Assembly: GCF_902498195.1 (NCBI RefSeq)
Contig: NZ_CABVIY010000003.1
Location: forward strand, 558,001 to 622,000
Direction of reading: 5' to 3'
Source: Pseudomonas fluorescens
Lineage (GTDB): Bacteria; Pseudomonadota; Gammaproteobacteria; Pseudomonadales; Pseudomonadaceae
Length of the DNA: 64,000 nucleotides
Of the stretch, positions 39,212-46,640 are shown piece after piece. The stretch's first letter is position 1. Every line of letters begins with the position of its first letter. Position numbers and translations under genes: made by a program. The notes under the pieces are model-generated. The model was given only the letters and a program-made list of their open reading frames with translations. It had not been told where the DNA came from and did no database searches.

Positions 39212-39859
39212 ATGAATCAGGAAGCCCGTTTTTCCCGCATGGAACCGGAGTTGCGCAAGGCCAATCTGATCGAGGCGACGCTGGTGTGCCTCAAGCGCCA
39301 CGGCTTCCAGGGCGCGTCGATCCGCAAGATTTCCGCCGAGGCCGGCGTCTCGGTCGGCCTGATCAGCCATCACTATTCCGGCAAGGACGAGCTGGTGGCC
39401 GAGGCCTACATGGCGATTACCGGCCGGGTCATGACCCTGCTGCGCGACGCCATGGAACAGGCGGCACCCAGTGCCCGCGAACGGTTGTCGGCGTTTTTCC
39501 GGGGTTCGTTTTCCGCCGAATTGCTTGACCCGCAGCTGATCGACGCCTGGCTGGCGTTCTGGGGCGCGGTGAAAACCGCCGAGGCCATCAACCAGGCGCA
39601 CGACCATTCCTATGGCGAGTACCGCGCCATTTTGCGCAAGGTGCTGATGGAGCTGGCGCAGGAAGAGGGCTGGGAACACTTCGACGCCGATCTCGCCGCG
39701 ATCAGCCTCAGCGCCTTGCTCGATGGCCTGTGGCTGGAACTGGGCCTGAACCCCGGCACCTTCACCCCGGAGCAGGGCATGCAGATTTGCGAGGCCTGGG
39801 TCGACGGTTTGCAGGCCGGTGGCCGCCAGCGATTCTCCATCAGCCAGAACAGCGTCTAG
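39212..39859 (+). CDS. TetR family regulator (BetI-like)
   Basis: This is a 215-residue TetR repressor. The HTH region LIEATLVCLKRHGFQGASIR and ISAEAGVSVGLISHHYSGKDEL, with its SHHYSGKD ending, is characteristic of the BetI subgroup, which senses choline-like amines. The C-terminal domain (ALLDGLWLELGLNP) also fits BetI. I chose the ATG at 39212 with AGGAG ten bases upstream over two slightly earlier ATGs. It may regulate the preceding binding protein/aldolase/flavin oxidoreductase genes or lie at the head of the aru locus. Confidence 0.85.
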   Translation: MNQEARFSRMEPELRKANLIEATLVCLKRHGFQGASIRKISAEAGVSVGLISHHYSGKDELVAEAYMAITGRVMTLLRDAMEQAAPSARERLSAFFRGSFSAELLDPQLIDAWLAFWGAVKTAEAINQAHDHSYGEYRAILRKVLMELAQEEGWEHFDADLAAISLSALLDGLWLELGLNPGTFTPEQGMQICEAWVDGLQAGGRQRFSISQNSV

Positions 39860-39867
39860 ACGAGCAG

Positions 39868-39889
39868 CTGTTGATCACCTGTTCAGCAG
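39868..39889 (+). promoter_or_regulatory. Direct repeat upstream of the response regulator gene
   Basis: CTGTTGATCAC (39868) is followed 11 bp later by CTGTTCAGCAG (39879). The spacing and TGTT core resemble the repeats at 43854 and 45614, consistent with autoregulation by an OmpR-type regulator. Confidence 0.4.
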
Positions 39890-39966
39890 TGGCTACTCTC
39901 TGGCGCTGATGCAACAACACACTCTAATAAGAAATACGCCTTCGGGCTCGTGCAGGACACCACGCA

Positions 39967-40683
39967 ATGACTCCTCGGGTACTGATCGTCGACGACGATC
40001 CGCTGATTCGCGAACTGTTGCAGGCCTATCTTTCCCAGGAAGGCTACGAGGTCCATTGCGCCGCCACGGCGGAACTGGCGGAAACCTTCCTGGCCAGCCA
40101 GACCGTGGACCTGGTCATGCTCGACATCCGCTTGCCCGGCAAGGACGGCCTGACCCTGACCCGCGAACTGCGGGTGCGTTCGGAAGTGGGGATTATCCTG
40201 ATCACCGGGCGCAACGATGAGATCGATCGCATCGTCGGCCTCGAATGCGGCGCCGATGACTACGTGATCAAGCCGCTCAACCCACGGGAACTGGTGTCCA
40301 GGGCGAAAAACCTGATTCGCCGGGTTCGCCACGCACAATCGCCTCCGCCGGTCGCGACTGTCTCCAAACCGGTCAAGCAATTTGCCGATTGGGCGCTGGA
40401 CACCGACCGCCGGCGCCTGATCGATCCGGCGGGCCATGAAACCCTGCTGACCCACGGTGAATACCAGTTGCTCAGCGTGTTCCTGCGCAACAGCGGCCAC
40501 ACCCTGAGCCGCGACCAGTTGATGGACCAGATCCGCAACCGCGAATGGGTGCCCAACGACCGCTCCATCGATGTGCTAGTGGGTCGCTTGCGGCGCAAGT
40601 TGCACGACGATCCCGCCGAACCGCACCTGATCATCACCATCCACGGCGCCGGCTACCTGTTCACCGCCAGCCTGGCGGCGTGA
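39967..40683 (+). CDS. aruR: OmpR-family response regulator (AruR-like)
   Basis: The 238-residue regulator has a receiver domain with acidic pocket DDD (residues 9-11), phosphoacceptor D53 (LVMLDIRLPG) and K in VIKPLNP. A winged-helix output domain (about 140-235) carries RSIDVLVGRLRRKL. It is TorR-like. The following binding protein, hybrid kinase, permease, crotonase, acyl-CoA dehydrogenase, aruI and aruH genes match the P. aeruginosa aruRS-aruHI locus, in which AruRS is reported to activate the arginine transaminase pathway. Its stop overlaps the next start (TGATG). Confidence 0.87.
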   Translation: MTPRVLIVDDDPLIRELLQAYLSQEGYEVHCAATAELAETFLASQTVDLVMLDIRLPGKDGLTLTRELRVRSEVGIILITGRNDEIDRIVGLECGADDYVIKPLNPRELVSRAKNLIRRVRHAQSPPPVATVSKPVKQFADWALDTDRRRLIDPAGHETLLTHGEYQLLSVFLRNSGHTLSRDQLMDQIRNREWVPNDRSIDVLVGRLRRKLHDDPAEPHLIITIHGAGYLFTASLAA

Positions 40684-41465
40684 TGGCCGGGGGCCGACTG
40701 CTCTGGCTGATGCTGGCGCTGGTCGCCGGGCATCCGGCGCAGGCGGTGGAGACGGTGCGCTACTGCGATTATCCGGTCTATCCGCCGATTTCCTGGAGCG
40801 ACGGCAAACAGGTCCGTGGCCTGGCGCCCAGCGTGGTGAAAAAGCTGTTCGGCGAACTGGGCTATGAGGTCGAGATCGTGGTGCTGGGCAACTGGAAGCG
40901 CTGCCTGCTCGACGCCGCCGAAGGCCGGGTCGACGTGGTGCTGGCCTACAGCACCGCACAACGGGAACAGACCATGCTGTTTTCCACGGTGCCGGTGCTG
41001 CGTGAAGAAGTGGCGCTGTTCGTCAATCGCCGGCACCCGGTGACATTCGAGCGCCTGCAAGACCTGGCCCGCTACCGGGGCGGCTTGTTGTTCGGGGAAA
41101 GCTACGGTGGGGAGTTCGATCGCATGGTCGCGCAAAACAACAACATCGAATGGGTTTCCGACAGCCGCCAGAACTTCGGCAAGCTGATTCGCGGGCGCAT
41201 CGACTTCATCACCCAGGAACGCCGCACCGGTCAGCTGTACGTGGAAAACCTGCCCGGCGCGCAAGACATCGTCGCCTTGCCCAATGCCCTGAGCGTGGAT
41301 TACCTGCGGGTCGCGGTGTCGCGGCGTTCACCGCTGGCCAGGCGCATGCCGCAGATCAACGCGCAATTGCAGCGCATGGTCGATGCCGGCGACATCGAGC
41401 GCCTGCTCAATGAAAGCGAAGTCACCTACCGCGACATGATCAACCTGCCGGCCAACGCACCATGA
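40683..41465 (+). CDS. Periplasmic amino-acid-type binding protein linked to a sensor kinase
   Basis: The 260-residue exported protein has a signal peptide ending near GHPAQA and a SBP_bac_3-type domain ([37 protein letters not shown]). It is translated from an ATG overlapping the response-regulator stop, and its own stop overlaps the kinase start (ATGA). This tight coupling to a two-component system, without transporter genes, suggests that it is a ligand-presenting periplasmic sensor subunit, as TorT is for TorS. The ligand would plausibly be arginine or a derivative; that is inference. Confidence 0.83.
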   Translation: MAGGRLLWLMLALVAGHPAQAVETVRYCDYPVYPPISWSDGKQVRGLAPSVVKKLFGELGYEVEIVVLGNWKRCLLDAAEGRVDVVLAYSTAQREQTMLFSTVPVLREEVALFVNRRHPVTFERLQDLARYRGGLLFGESYGGEFDRMVAQNNNIEWVSDSRQNFGKLIRGRIDFITQERRTGQLYVENLPGAQDIVALPNALSVDYLRVAVSRRSPLARRMPQINAQLQRMVDAGDIERLLNESEVTYRDMINLPANAP

Positions 41466-43735
41466 TCCGCGCCCGGCCTGGTGGACTGTTGCGGCGCCTG
41501 CTGCTGTTCATCCTGTTGTTCAGCCTGTGCTTCACCGTGCTGGCCAGCAGCGTGCAGTTGTACATCGAGTACCGCCGGGAGATGCGCGAGATCGACTCGC
41601 GCATGGAGCTGATCCGCGCCGGCTACCTGGCGAGCCTGGAACGCAGCCTGTGGGATTTGAACCAGGAACAGTTGAACGTGCAGTTGCGCGGCCTGGTGGA
41701 TTTTTCCGACGTGGCGCGGGTGCACCTGACCAGCCCCGATTATGACTTGCTGCAAGGCAACCCGGACCCGGTCGGCCCGTTGCACGTCGAACGATTTGCC
41801 CTGGATTACCAGCCGCCCTCCGGCCCGTTGCGCCAGCTCGGTGAACTGGAAGTCAGCACCGACCTGGGCGCGGTCTATCAACGCCTGTACGCCACCGGAT
41901 TGACCAGCCTGCTGTGGATGGGCGCGTTTCTCTGCGGTCTGGCGGTGGCGCTGTCGGGGTTGTTCTATCGCCTGGTGACCCGCCACCTGCAAGTCATGGC
42001 CGGGTTTGCCCGGCGCATTGCGGCGGGCGAATGGCACGAGCCGCTGCACCTGGACAAGCGGCGCAGCGCGCAGGAAGACGAAATCGACACCGTGGCCCAC
42101 GCCCTCGATGACATGCGCCGGGCCATCCTCAGCGACATCGATCGCCGTGAAACCGATCGGCTGGCCTTGCAGGACAATCGCGATGAGTTGCTGCGCCGGG
42201 TCGAACGGCGGACCGCCAGCCTGATGCGCGCCAAGGACGAGGCGGAAGCCGCGAACCAGGCCAAGTCGCGCTTCCTGGCAACCATGAGCCACGAACTGCG
42301 CACGCCGCTCAACGGCATTCTCGGCATGGCCGAATTACTGCGCGGTGCCCGCCTGGATCAGCAGGACAGCAAGCGTCTGGATGCCTTGCACAAGGCCGGC
42401 GAGGGGTTGCTGGCGATCCTCAATGAGGTGCTGTTTTTCGCCAGGCTGGAGGAGGGCGCCAGCCTGCCCGAGCCGGTGAATTTCTCGCTGCGCCAGTTAC
42501 TCGACGAAGTGCTGACCTTGCTGGAGCCCAAGGCGCTGGGCAACGACACGATTCTCCATTGCCGGGTCGATCAGCGGGTGGCCGGGCATCACCATGGCGC
42601 CGAGCAGTTCTTGCGCCAGGTCCTGAGCAACCTGCTGGCCAATGCGATCAAGTTCACCGAAGGCGGCGAGGTCAGCGTCGAGGTGGCGTTGCTTGCCCAG
42701 CCCGAGGGCCAAGGCGGACAGCGCCTGCGCGTGAGTGTCACCGACAACGGCATCGGCATTGCCCCGGCGATGCAGGCGAAGATTTTCGAGCGCTTCACCC
42801 AGGCCAGCGAGGAAGTCGCGCAGCGTTTTGGCGGCACCGGGTTGGGATTGGCGATCTGCAAGCATCTGGTGGAACACATGGGCGGCTGCATTGGCGTCAG
42901 CAGCGAGGTCGGGCGCGGCAGTTGTTTCTGGTTCGAACTGACCTTGCAGCCGGCCGGCGATGTCATCGGCGTTGCGCCGGTACTGGGGCCGGGGCCGGCA
43001 CTCGACATTCTGGTGGTCGAGGATGTGGCGCTCAACCGCGAAGTGGCCGAGGGCCTGCTGCAACGGGACGGCCACCGGGTGTGGCTGGCCGTCGATGCCG
43101 AACAGGCGCTGGTGCTGTGCGCCGAACGGTCGTTCGACCTGATTCTGCTGGACGTGCACCTGCCGGGCCTGAGCGGGGTCGAGTTGTGCGCCCGGCTGCG
43201 CGGCAGCGAAGGACCGAATCGCCAGACCCGCCTGTTCGCCCTGACCGCCAGTGTCCAACCGGCGCTGGTTCGCGGTTACCTGGACGCCGGCATGGACGGC
43301 ATTCTGTCCAAGCCGTTGAAACTGGAGAGCCTGCGCCAGGCGCTGGCGGGCCAAACCCTGGTCAAGAAACCCCTGGTGGATGGCGGGGCGATGGACTGGC
43401 TTCTGCTGCAAACCCATCGCACCTTGCTCGGTGAGCAAAAGGTGCAGGGCCTGCTTGCGGTATTGCGCGAGTCGATCCTTCAGCACCGCGAAGCGCTGGA
43501 TGAGGCGATCGCGGCCGACGATTGCACCGAGGTCGCGCAACTGGCGCATCGGCTGGCGGGCAGCAGCGATTCATTGGGTTTTCGTGGCCTGGCCTCGGTA
43601 TTGCGCCAGTTGGAAACAGCGGCGCTGGGCAACGATGAACCGGCGATTCGCGGGTTGGCCCCGACGGTAAAGGCGCAAATGCAACGGGCACTGCAAATCC
43701 TGGAGGACCTGCCGGGAGTGGGCTTACCGCGATGA
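41462..43735 (+). CDS. aruS: Hybrid sensor histidine kinase with receiver and Hpt domains (AruS-like)
   Basis: The 757-residue kinase has two transmembrane helices (about 10-32 and 147-168) around a periplasmic domain of some 110 residues. It then has a HAMP-like linker and a HisKA domain with H277 ([15 protein letters not shown]). The ATPase domain shows N and G boxes ([27 protein letters not shown]). A receiver with D564 ([10 protein letters not shown]) and an Hpt with H696 ([10 protein letters not shown]) complete a four-step phosphorelay to the adjacent response regulator. The order matches TorS. The gene begins inside the end of the binding-protein gene. Confidence 0.9.
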   Translation: MIRARPGGLLRRLLLFILLFSLCFTVLASSVQLYIEYRREMREIDSRMELIRAGYLASLERSLWDLNQEQLNVQLRGLVDFSDVARVHLTSPDYDLLQGNPDPVGPLHVERFALDYQPPSGPLRQLGELEVSTDLGAVYQRLYATGLTSLLWMGAFLCGLAVALSGLFYRLVTRHLQVMAGFARRIAAGEWHEPLHLDKRRSAQEDEIDTVAHALDDMRRAILSDIDRRETDRLALQDNRDELLRRVERRTASLMRAKDEAEAANQAKSRFLATMSHELRTPLNGILGMAELLRGARLDQQDSKRLDALHKAGEGLLAILNEVLFFARLEEGASLPEPVNFSLRQLLDEVLTLLEPKALGNDTILHCRVDQRVAGHHHGAEQFLRQVLSNLLANAIKFTEGGEVSVEVALLAQPEGQGGQRLRVSVTDNGIGIAPAMQAKIFERFTQASEEVAQRFGGTGLGLAICKHLVEHMGGCIGVSSEVGRGSCFWFELTLQPAGDVIGVAPVLGPGPALDILVVEDVALNREVAEGLLQRDGHRVWLAVDAEQALVLCAERSFDLILLDVHLPGLSGVELCARLRGSEGPNRQTRLFALTASVQPALVRGYLDAGMDGILSKPLKLESLRQALAGQTLVKKPLVDGGAMDWLLLQTHRTLLGEQKVQGLLAVLRESILQHREALDEAIAADDCTEVAQLAHRLAGSSDSLGFRGLASVLRQLETAALGNDEPAIRGLAPTVKAQMQRALQILEDLPGVGLPR

Positions 43736-43756
43736 TCACGGGCAAACGTATTTCCC

Positions 43757-43846
43757 TGTAGGAGCGAGCCTGCTCGCGATAGCGGTGGATCAGTCGACAT
43801 CAATGTTGAATGTGAAGCCGCCATCGCGAGCAGGCTCGCTCCCACA
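43757..43846. repeat. REPIN, mixed subfamily
   Basis: The left arm TGTAGGAGCGAGCCTGCTCG (43757) pairs with a right arm ending GCTCGCTCCCACA at 43846, so one arm ends in the TGTAGG form and the other in the TGTGGG form. It lies between aruS and the permease leader. Confidence 0.9.
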
Positions 43847-43853
43847 GGTAAAT

Positions 43854-43884
43854 CTGTACAAATTTGTTACGTCTTTGTACAACT
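43854..43884 (+). promoter_or_regulatory. Three tandem TGT-type direct repeats (candidate AruR boxes)
   Basis: CTGTACA (43854), TTGTTAC (43864) and TTGTACA (43875) repeat at 10 and 11 bp, one helical turn apart. This is the arrangement bound by OmpR/PhoB-family dimers, and the nearest DNA-binding regulator is the OmpR-type protein encoded at 39967. The site is about 100 bp upstream of the leader ORF of the permease. Confidence 0.5.
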
Positions 43885-43971
43885 TCGATCTTTACGTTCA
43901 ACGCGAACTTACATGGCTTTCCAATAATCGACGCAACCGCCGCAGCGCGGTCTTCGAAATTTATTGGAGAT

Positions 43972-43979
43972 AATAATAA
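43972..43979 (+). promoter_or_regulatory. Crc/Hfq-type motif at the leader ORF start
   Basis: AATAATAA fits AAnAAnAA exactly. It lies between the GGAG ribosome site and the ATG of the 24-codon leader ORF, its last A being the first base of the start codon. Hfq-Crc binding here would block leader translation. Confidence 0.5.
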
Positions 43980-44053
43980 TGAATTGCCGTAAAGCTGATC
44001 CTTCCCCGCGCCATGACTGCCTGTCATGCGCTGCACACCTCACTGACTGCTGA
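43979..44053 (+). CDS. Cysteine-rich 24-residue leader ORF upstream of the amino acid permease
   Basis: This small ORF starts ATG AAT TGC and ends at a TGA at 44051-44053, ten bases before the permease ATG. GGAG lies nine bases upstream of its start. The peptide MNCRKADPSPRHDCLSCAAH continues LTDC, giving four cysteines (positions 3, 14, 17, 24) in 24 residues. Its stop codon lies in the right arm of an inverted repeat that contains the permease Shine-Dalgarno. It resembles a regulatory leader peptide, possibly cysteine-responsive. A small metal-binding peptide is an alternative, since CLSC is a CxxC. Translation is not proven. Confidence 0.55.
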   Translation: MNCRKADPSPRHDCLSCAAHLTDC

Positions 44054-44057
44054 GGTG
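44008..44057 (+). promoter_or_regulatory. Two leader hairpins, the second sequestering the permease ribosome site
   Basis: Hairpin 1 (44008-44031) pairs GCG/CGC and CATGAC/GTCATG with one bulged C and a 5-nt loop. Hairpin 2 pairs CACCTCA (44036-44042) with TGAGGTG (44051-44057) around an 8-nt loop. GAGGTG is the only Shine-Dalgarno for the permease ATG at 44063. Both stems lie inside or at the end of the leader ORF, so a translating ribosome would open them. Confidence 0.55.
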
Positions 44058-44062
44058 CCGAC

Positions 44063-45475
44063 ATGAACCCAAACACTGATGGCAAAGGCATCCAACTGAC
44101 CCGCGCGCTGAAAAGCCGGCACATCTTCATGCTGTCCCTGGGCGGGGTGATCGGCACCGGGCTGTTCATGGGCTCGGGGGTGATCATCAACCAGGGCGGC
44201 CCGGTCGGGGCGATCCTGGCCTATCTGGTGGCCGGTTTCCTGATGTACCTGGTGATGGTCTGCCTGGGCGAACTGTCGGTGCAGATGCCGGTCTCCGGTT
44301 CGTTCCAGACCCACGCCACCCAGTTCATCGGCCCGGCGACCGGCTTCATGATCGGCTGGGTGTACTGGATGAGCTGGGCCACCACGGTCGGCCTGGAGTT
44401 CACCGCCGCCGGGATGCTGATGACCCGCTGGTTCCCCGAGGTGCCGATCTGGTACTGGTCGGCGCTGTTCGTGGTGGTGCTGTTCGGCCTCAACGCCCTG
44501 GCAACCCGCGCCTTCGGCGAGGCGGAATACTGGTTCTCGGGGATCAAGGTCGCGGCGATCCTGGGGTTCATCATCGTCGGGCTGTTGGTGATCTTCGGCG
44601 CGATACCGCTGACCAGTGGCGCACCGGCGCCGATGGCGAGCAACCTGATCGGTGATTCGCTGTTCCCCAACGGCATGTCGGCGGTGTTCGCGGTGATGAT
44701 GACCGTGGTCTACGCGTTCCAGGGGTGCGAGATCATGGGCGTGGCCGCCGGTGAAACCGATCAGCCGGAAAAAAGCATCCCGCGTGCCGTGCGCAACGTG
44801 GTCTTCCGTGTGCTGATCTTCTACGTGCTGGCGATTGTCGTGCTGTCGGCCATCGTGCCGTGGCAGCAGGCGGGGCTGATGGAAAGCCCGTTCGTGCAGG
44901 TGTTCGACATGGTCGGCATTCCCTATGCCGCCGACCTGATGAACTTCGTGATCCTCACGGCAATTCTCTCGGTGGGCAACTCCGGCCTCTACGCCTCGAC
45001 CCGGATCATGTGGGCGATGTCAAAAACCGGCATGGCACCCAGAGGCCTGTCGACGTTGAGCAAACGTGGCGTGCCGTTGCGTGCCCTGAGCATCACCCTG
45101 TGCTTCGCGCTGGTGTCGTTGATGACCAGCTTCGTCGCGGCGGACACCTTGTTCATGGTGTTGATGGCGGTGAGCGGCATGTCCGGCACCGTGACCTGGA
45201 TTGTCATCGCCCTGGCGCAATACAAGTTCCGCAAGGCCTACCTGCGCGATGGCGGCCAGCTCAGCGACCTGAAGTACCGCGCCCCGTGGTTCCCGGTGCT
45301 GCCGCTGCTATGCATCGGCCTGTGCTGCTCGCTGTTCGTGTTCCTGGCACTGGATGAAACCCAGCGGCCGTCGCTGTACTGGGGCTTTGGCTTCATTGCC
45401 CTGTGCTATGGCGCGTACTTCCTGTTCCACCGCAAGCGTGAAGGCGTGTTGACGCCAAGCCTGCCGAGCGCGTAA
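44063..45475 (+). CDS. APC-family amino acid permease
   Basis: The 470-residue permease has about twelve transmembrane helices and the APC signature at the N-terminus (HIFMLSLGGVIGTGLFMGSG) plus GCEIMGVAAGETDQPEKSIPRA in helices 6-7. It resembles lysine/arginine or S-methylmethionine permeases. A permease occupies the same place in the P. aeruginosa aru locus, so import of arginine or another basic amino acid is likely. Its ribosome site GAGGTG overlaps the stop of the leader ORF and pairs with upstream sequence, suggesting translational coupling. Confidence 0.88.
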   Translation: MNPNTDGKGIQLTRALKSRHIFMLSLGGVIGTGLFMGSGVIINQGGPVGAILAYLVAGFLMYLVMVCLGELSVQMPVSGSFQTHATQFIGPATGFMIGWVYWMSWATTVGLEFTAAGMLMTRWFPEVPIWYWSALFVVVLFGLNALATRAFGEAEYWFSGIKVAAILGFIIVGLLVIFGAIPLTSGAPAPMASNLIGDSLFPNGMSAVFAVMMTVVYAFQGCEIMGVAAGETDQPEKSIPRAVRNVVFRVLIFYVLAIVVLSAIVPWQQAGLMESPFVQVFDMVGIPYAADLMNFVILTAILSVGNSGLYASTRIMWAMSKTGMAPRGLSTLSKRGVPLRALSITLCFALVSLMTSFVAADTLFMVLMAVSGMSGTVTWIVIALAQYKFRKAYLRDGGQLSDLKYRAPWFPVLPLLCIGLCCSLFVFLALDETQRPSLYWGFGFIALCYGAYFLFHRKREGVLTPSLPSA

Positions 45476-45499
45476 TTCGCTGATTTAGCATATCCCCCT

Positions 45500-45586
45500 G
45501 TGGGAGCGGGCTTGCTCGCGAAGAGGACCTGTCAGTCAACCATTCAGTGACTGACACACCGCCTTCGCGAGCAAGCCCGCTCCCAC
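45500..45586. repeat. REPIN
   Basis: The arms begin at 45500 and end at 45586 with the standard core, 25 bp beyond the permease stop. The remaining gap to 45806 is AT-rich and holds the promoter features listed below; I see no gene in it. Confidence 0.92.
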
Positions 45587-45613
45587 AGTTGTTTTGCGGT
45601 GTCCTGTGGGCAG

Positions 45614-45633
45614 TTGTTCGAAGTTGTAACAGA
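45614..45633 (+). promoter_or_regulatory. TGT-type direct repeat upstream of the aru operon
   Basis: TTGTTCGAAG (45614) and TTGTAACAGA (45624) repeat at 10 bp, like the triple repeat upstream of the permease leader. It lies about 110 bp upstream of the candidate -35 element at 45727. It is a candidate binding site for the locus response regulator. Confidence 0.4.
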
Positions 45634-45726
45634 GTCATCGTTCAAAAGTCGTGTATCGATAAAAAAACCATATAAGACAACTAGTTAGCCAATAAATAGG
45701 CCTGTTACAGCGTATTTCGCCACCAA

Positions 45727-45756
45727 TTGCCGCCTTACTGAACACTCGTTTAGTAT
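45727..45756 (+). promoter_or_regulatory. Promoter with overlapping pseudo-palindromic operator for the aru operon
   Basis: TTGCCG (45727-45732) and TAGTAT (45751-45756) with an 18-bp spacer form a plausible sigma-70 promoter. An 8-4-8 inverted repeat TACTGAAC-ACTC-GTTTAGTA (45736-45755, one mismatch) fills the spacer and enters the -10. The shape is that of a TetR or PsrA-type repressor site controlling the acyl-CoA genes that follow. The cognate regulator is unknown. Confidence 0.5.
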
Positions 45757-45806
45757 GGCCTCAAGTCGCAACACCTCAGACCAATCACAATAATTCGAGG
45801 ACTCGC

Positions 45807-46598
45807 ATGACTACTCACGATTCGCTGCTCAGTCAGGTCGAAGCAGGCGTTGCCTGGATCACCCTCAATCGCACTGCCCAGCGCAACGCGCTGGACATCC
45901 CGACCCTGAAAAACCTGCATGCCTTGCTCGACACCTGCAACGCCGATCCATCGGTACGCGTGGTGGTGCTGACCGGCAGCGGTCGCAGTTTCTGCGCCGG
46001 GGCGGACCTGGACGAATGGGCCGCCGCCGAAGCCCGGGGCGCGCTGGAGAGCTACGGCTGGACCGAAACCGCCCATGCCCTGATGACCCGCCTGTACAGC
46101 CTGGAAAAACCGACCGTCGCCGCCATCAACGGCACCGCCGTCGGCGCGGGGATGGACCTGACGCTGTGCTGCGACTTGCGCATCGCCGGGCAATCGGCGC
46201 GTTTCAAGGCCGGCTACACCAGCATGGCCTACTCGCCGGACGCCGGCGCCAGCTGGCACCTGCCACGCCTGATCGGCGCCGAGCAGGCCAAGCGCCTGTT
46301 GTTCCTCGACGAATTGTGGGGCGCCGACCGTGCCCTCGACGCCGGCCTGGTCAGCGATGTCTGCCCCGACGATCAACTGCAAGCCGCCGCCAGTGAACTG
46401 GCCGCACGCCTGGCCGCCGGGCCGACCTTTGCCTTCGCCCAGACCAAAAAACTCATGCGCGAAGGCGCCGACCGCAGCCTGCCCGAACAACTGCAAGCGG
46501 AACTGGCCGCCGGCCTGTTGTGCGGTCGCAGCGAAGACGGCAACGAAGCCCTGCGCGCCGCCATGGAAAAGCGCCCGCCACGTTTTATCGGTCGCTAA
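45807..46598 (+). CDS. Crotonase-family protein lacking both hydratase glutamates
   Basis: The 263-residue crotonase-fold protein has the oxyanion-hole segment FCAGADLDEW. The first catalytic Glu of hydratases is replaced by Asp (GAGMDLTLCCD). The second-Glu region reads KAGYTSMAYSPDAGASWHLPR, with no Glu but an Asp in SPDAG. This resembles PaaG-type isomerases more than hydratases. It is first in the operon, followed by acyl-CoA dehydrogenase, acyl-CoA ligase, aruI, aruH and an aldehyde dehydrogenase. Annotation simply as enoyl-CoA hydratase would therefore be doubtful. Confidence 0.83.
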   Translation: MTTHDSLLSQVEAGVAWITLNRTAQRNALDIPTLKNLHALLDTCNADPSVRVVVLTGSGRSFCAGADLDEWAAAEARGALESYGWTETAHALMTRLYSLEKPTVAAINGTAVGAGMDLTLCCDLRIAGQSARFKAGYTSMAYSPDAGASWHLPRLIGAEQAKRLLFLDELWGADRALDAGLVSDVCPDDQLQAAASELAARLAAGPTFAFAQTKKLMREGADRSLPEQLQAELAAGLLCGRSEDGNEALRAAMEKRPPRFIGR

Positions 46599-46640
46599 AC
46601 CCGGCACACCTCCATCAGCACACGAACAACAGGTAGCACC

